This document shows, piece by piece, positions 63,676-64,000 of a stretch of 64,000 nucleotides of DNA. Source of the DNA: Bradyrhizobium nanningense. GTDB lineage: Bacteria; Pseudomonadota; Alphaproteobacteria; Rhizobiales; Xanthobacteraceae. The translations under genes and the position numbers were made by a program. Position 1 is the first letter of the stretch, and each line of letters starts with the position of its first letter. The stretch lies in assembly GCF_004114535.1 (NCBI RefSeq), contig NZ_LBJC01000079.1:1-64000 (forward strand), written 5' to 3'. The notes under the pieces were generated by a model. The model searched no databases. It was given only the letters and a program-made list of their open reading frames with translations, and was not told the DNA's origin.

Positions 63676-64000
63676 ATGCCGATGGAGCCGCTTCCCTTCC
63701 GCCACTCCAATCCGGCCGGGCCCGCCTATCGGCGCGGCTGGGTCGACGAGGCCGTGGCCGCCATCGAGGCCGACCAGTGCCGAACCGCCGACACGCATCT
63801 GATCCGGCTGATCGTGCCGGCGCTGTCAGGCATCGACATCTATCTGAAGGATGAATCCACCCATCCGACCGGCAGCCTGAAGCATCGCCTCGCGCGCTCG
63901 TTGTTCCTCTACGCGCTCTGCAACGGCCAGATTGCCGAAGGCACACCCGTCATCGAAGCGTCATCGGGATCGACGGCGGTCTCGGAAGCCTATTTCGCAG
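63676..64000 (+). CDS. PLP-dependent cysteine-synthase-like enzyme, N-terminal part
   Basis: Starts at ATG 63676 (or 63682) and runs off the window. The first 108 residues contain SGIDIYLKDESTHPTGSLKH, with Lys of the PLP site, and EASSGSTAVSEAYFA, the phosphate-binding Ser/Gly loop. This is the cysteine-synthase / beta-eliminating group. Its position next to acdR suggests amino acid or sulfur metabolism, but its substrate needs the rest of the sequence. A GGAATCGCC site lies upstream. Confidence 0.8.
   Translation, partial: MPMEPLPFRHSNPAGPAYRRGWVDEAVAAIEADQCRTADTHLIRLIVPALSGIDIYLKDESTHPTGSLKHRLARSLFLYALCNGQIAEGTPVIEASSGSTAVSEAYFA

Overview
The window looks like a chromosomal segment of a Bradyrhizobium-type alphaproteobacterium (Nitrobacteraceae). 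Supporting signs are high GC with dense CDS, an acdS/acdR pair, several DUF1236 secreted proteins, orphan ABC_sub_bind lipoprotein-like proteins, periplasmic-glucan genes, a groESL operon with both an alphaproteobacterial RpoH promoter and a CIRCE-like operator, and many GGAAC-N16/17-(CG)TT sites typical of the EcfG general-stress sigma factor. All names come from reading the sequence; no database search was run.

Layout. 1-5.6 kb is core: the tail of a chemotaxis receptor, a stress-promoter DUF3175 protein, an MFS transporter, otsB and otsA (trehalose synthesis), a small secreted protein and tRNA-Ser(GGA). 5.6-24.2 kb is an accessory island next to that tRNA. It carries a 1746-residue protein with an N-terminal nucleoside-phosphorylase domain, a STAND/NACHT-type NTPase and a long alpha-repeat tail. 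It also has a dead recombinase fragment, a translationally coupled large-serine-recombinase operon, and a prophage remnant (replication-type HTH protein, ParB-methyltransferase, terminase small subunit, no terminase large subunit). After these come a PD-(D/E)XK nuclease fused to a DUF2075 helicase, a decayed DUF262/HNH gene and an SF2 helicase. This reads as a defence island inside a degraded mobile element.

24.3-39 kb is a stress and envelope block: opgG/D and opgH (osmoregulated glucans), two orphan ABC substrate-binding proteins, several small secreted proteins including two DUF1236 proteins, a glycosyltransferase, a response regulator and a frameshifted HisKA_2-type histidine kinase. Many starts here have an EcfG-like promoter about 30-40 bases upstream. 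39.6-42.3 kb holds two paralogous metallophosphoesterases around an oppositely oriented CarS-like CDP-lipid synthase; one paralogue has lost the usual metal-binding Asn.

42.9-54.2 kb holds small hypothetical genes, groESL, an APC permease, and a cluster of DUF3182 (ATP-grasp-like), FetAB-like ABC exporter and a GCS2-family ligase, then two decayed genes (GH3 hexosaminidase, matrixin protease). 54.6-64 kb is ordinary metabolism and repair: amidase, metY and metA (methionine), polysaccharide deacetylase, recQ, acdS with divergent acdR, and the start of a PLP-dependent cysteine-synthase-like gene. Two families of non-coding dispersed repeats sit in the intergenic gaps near the ends.
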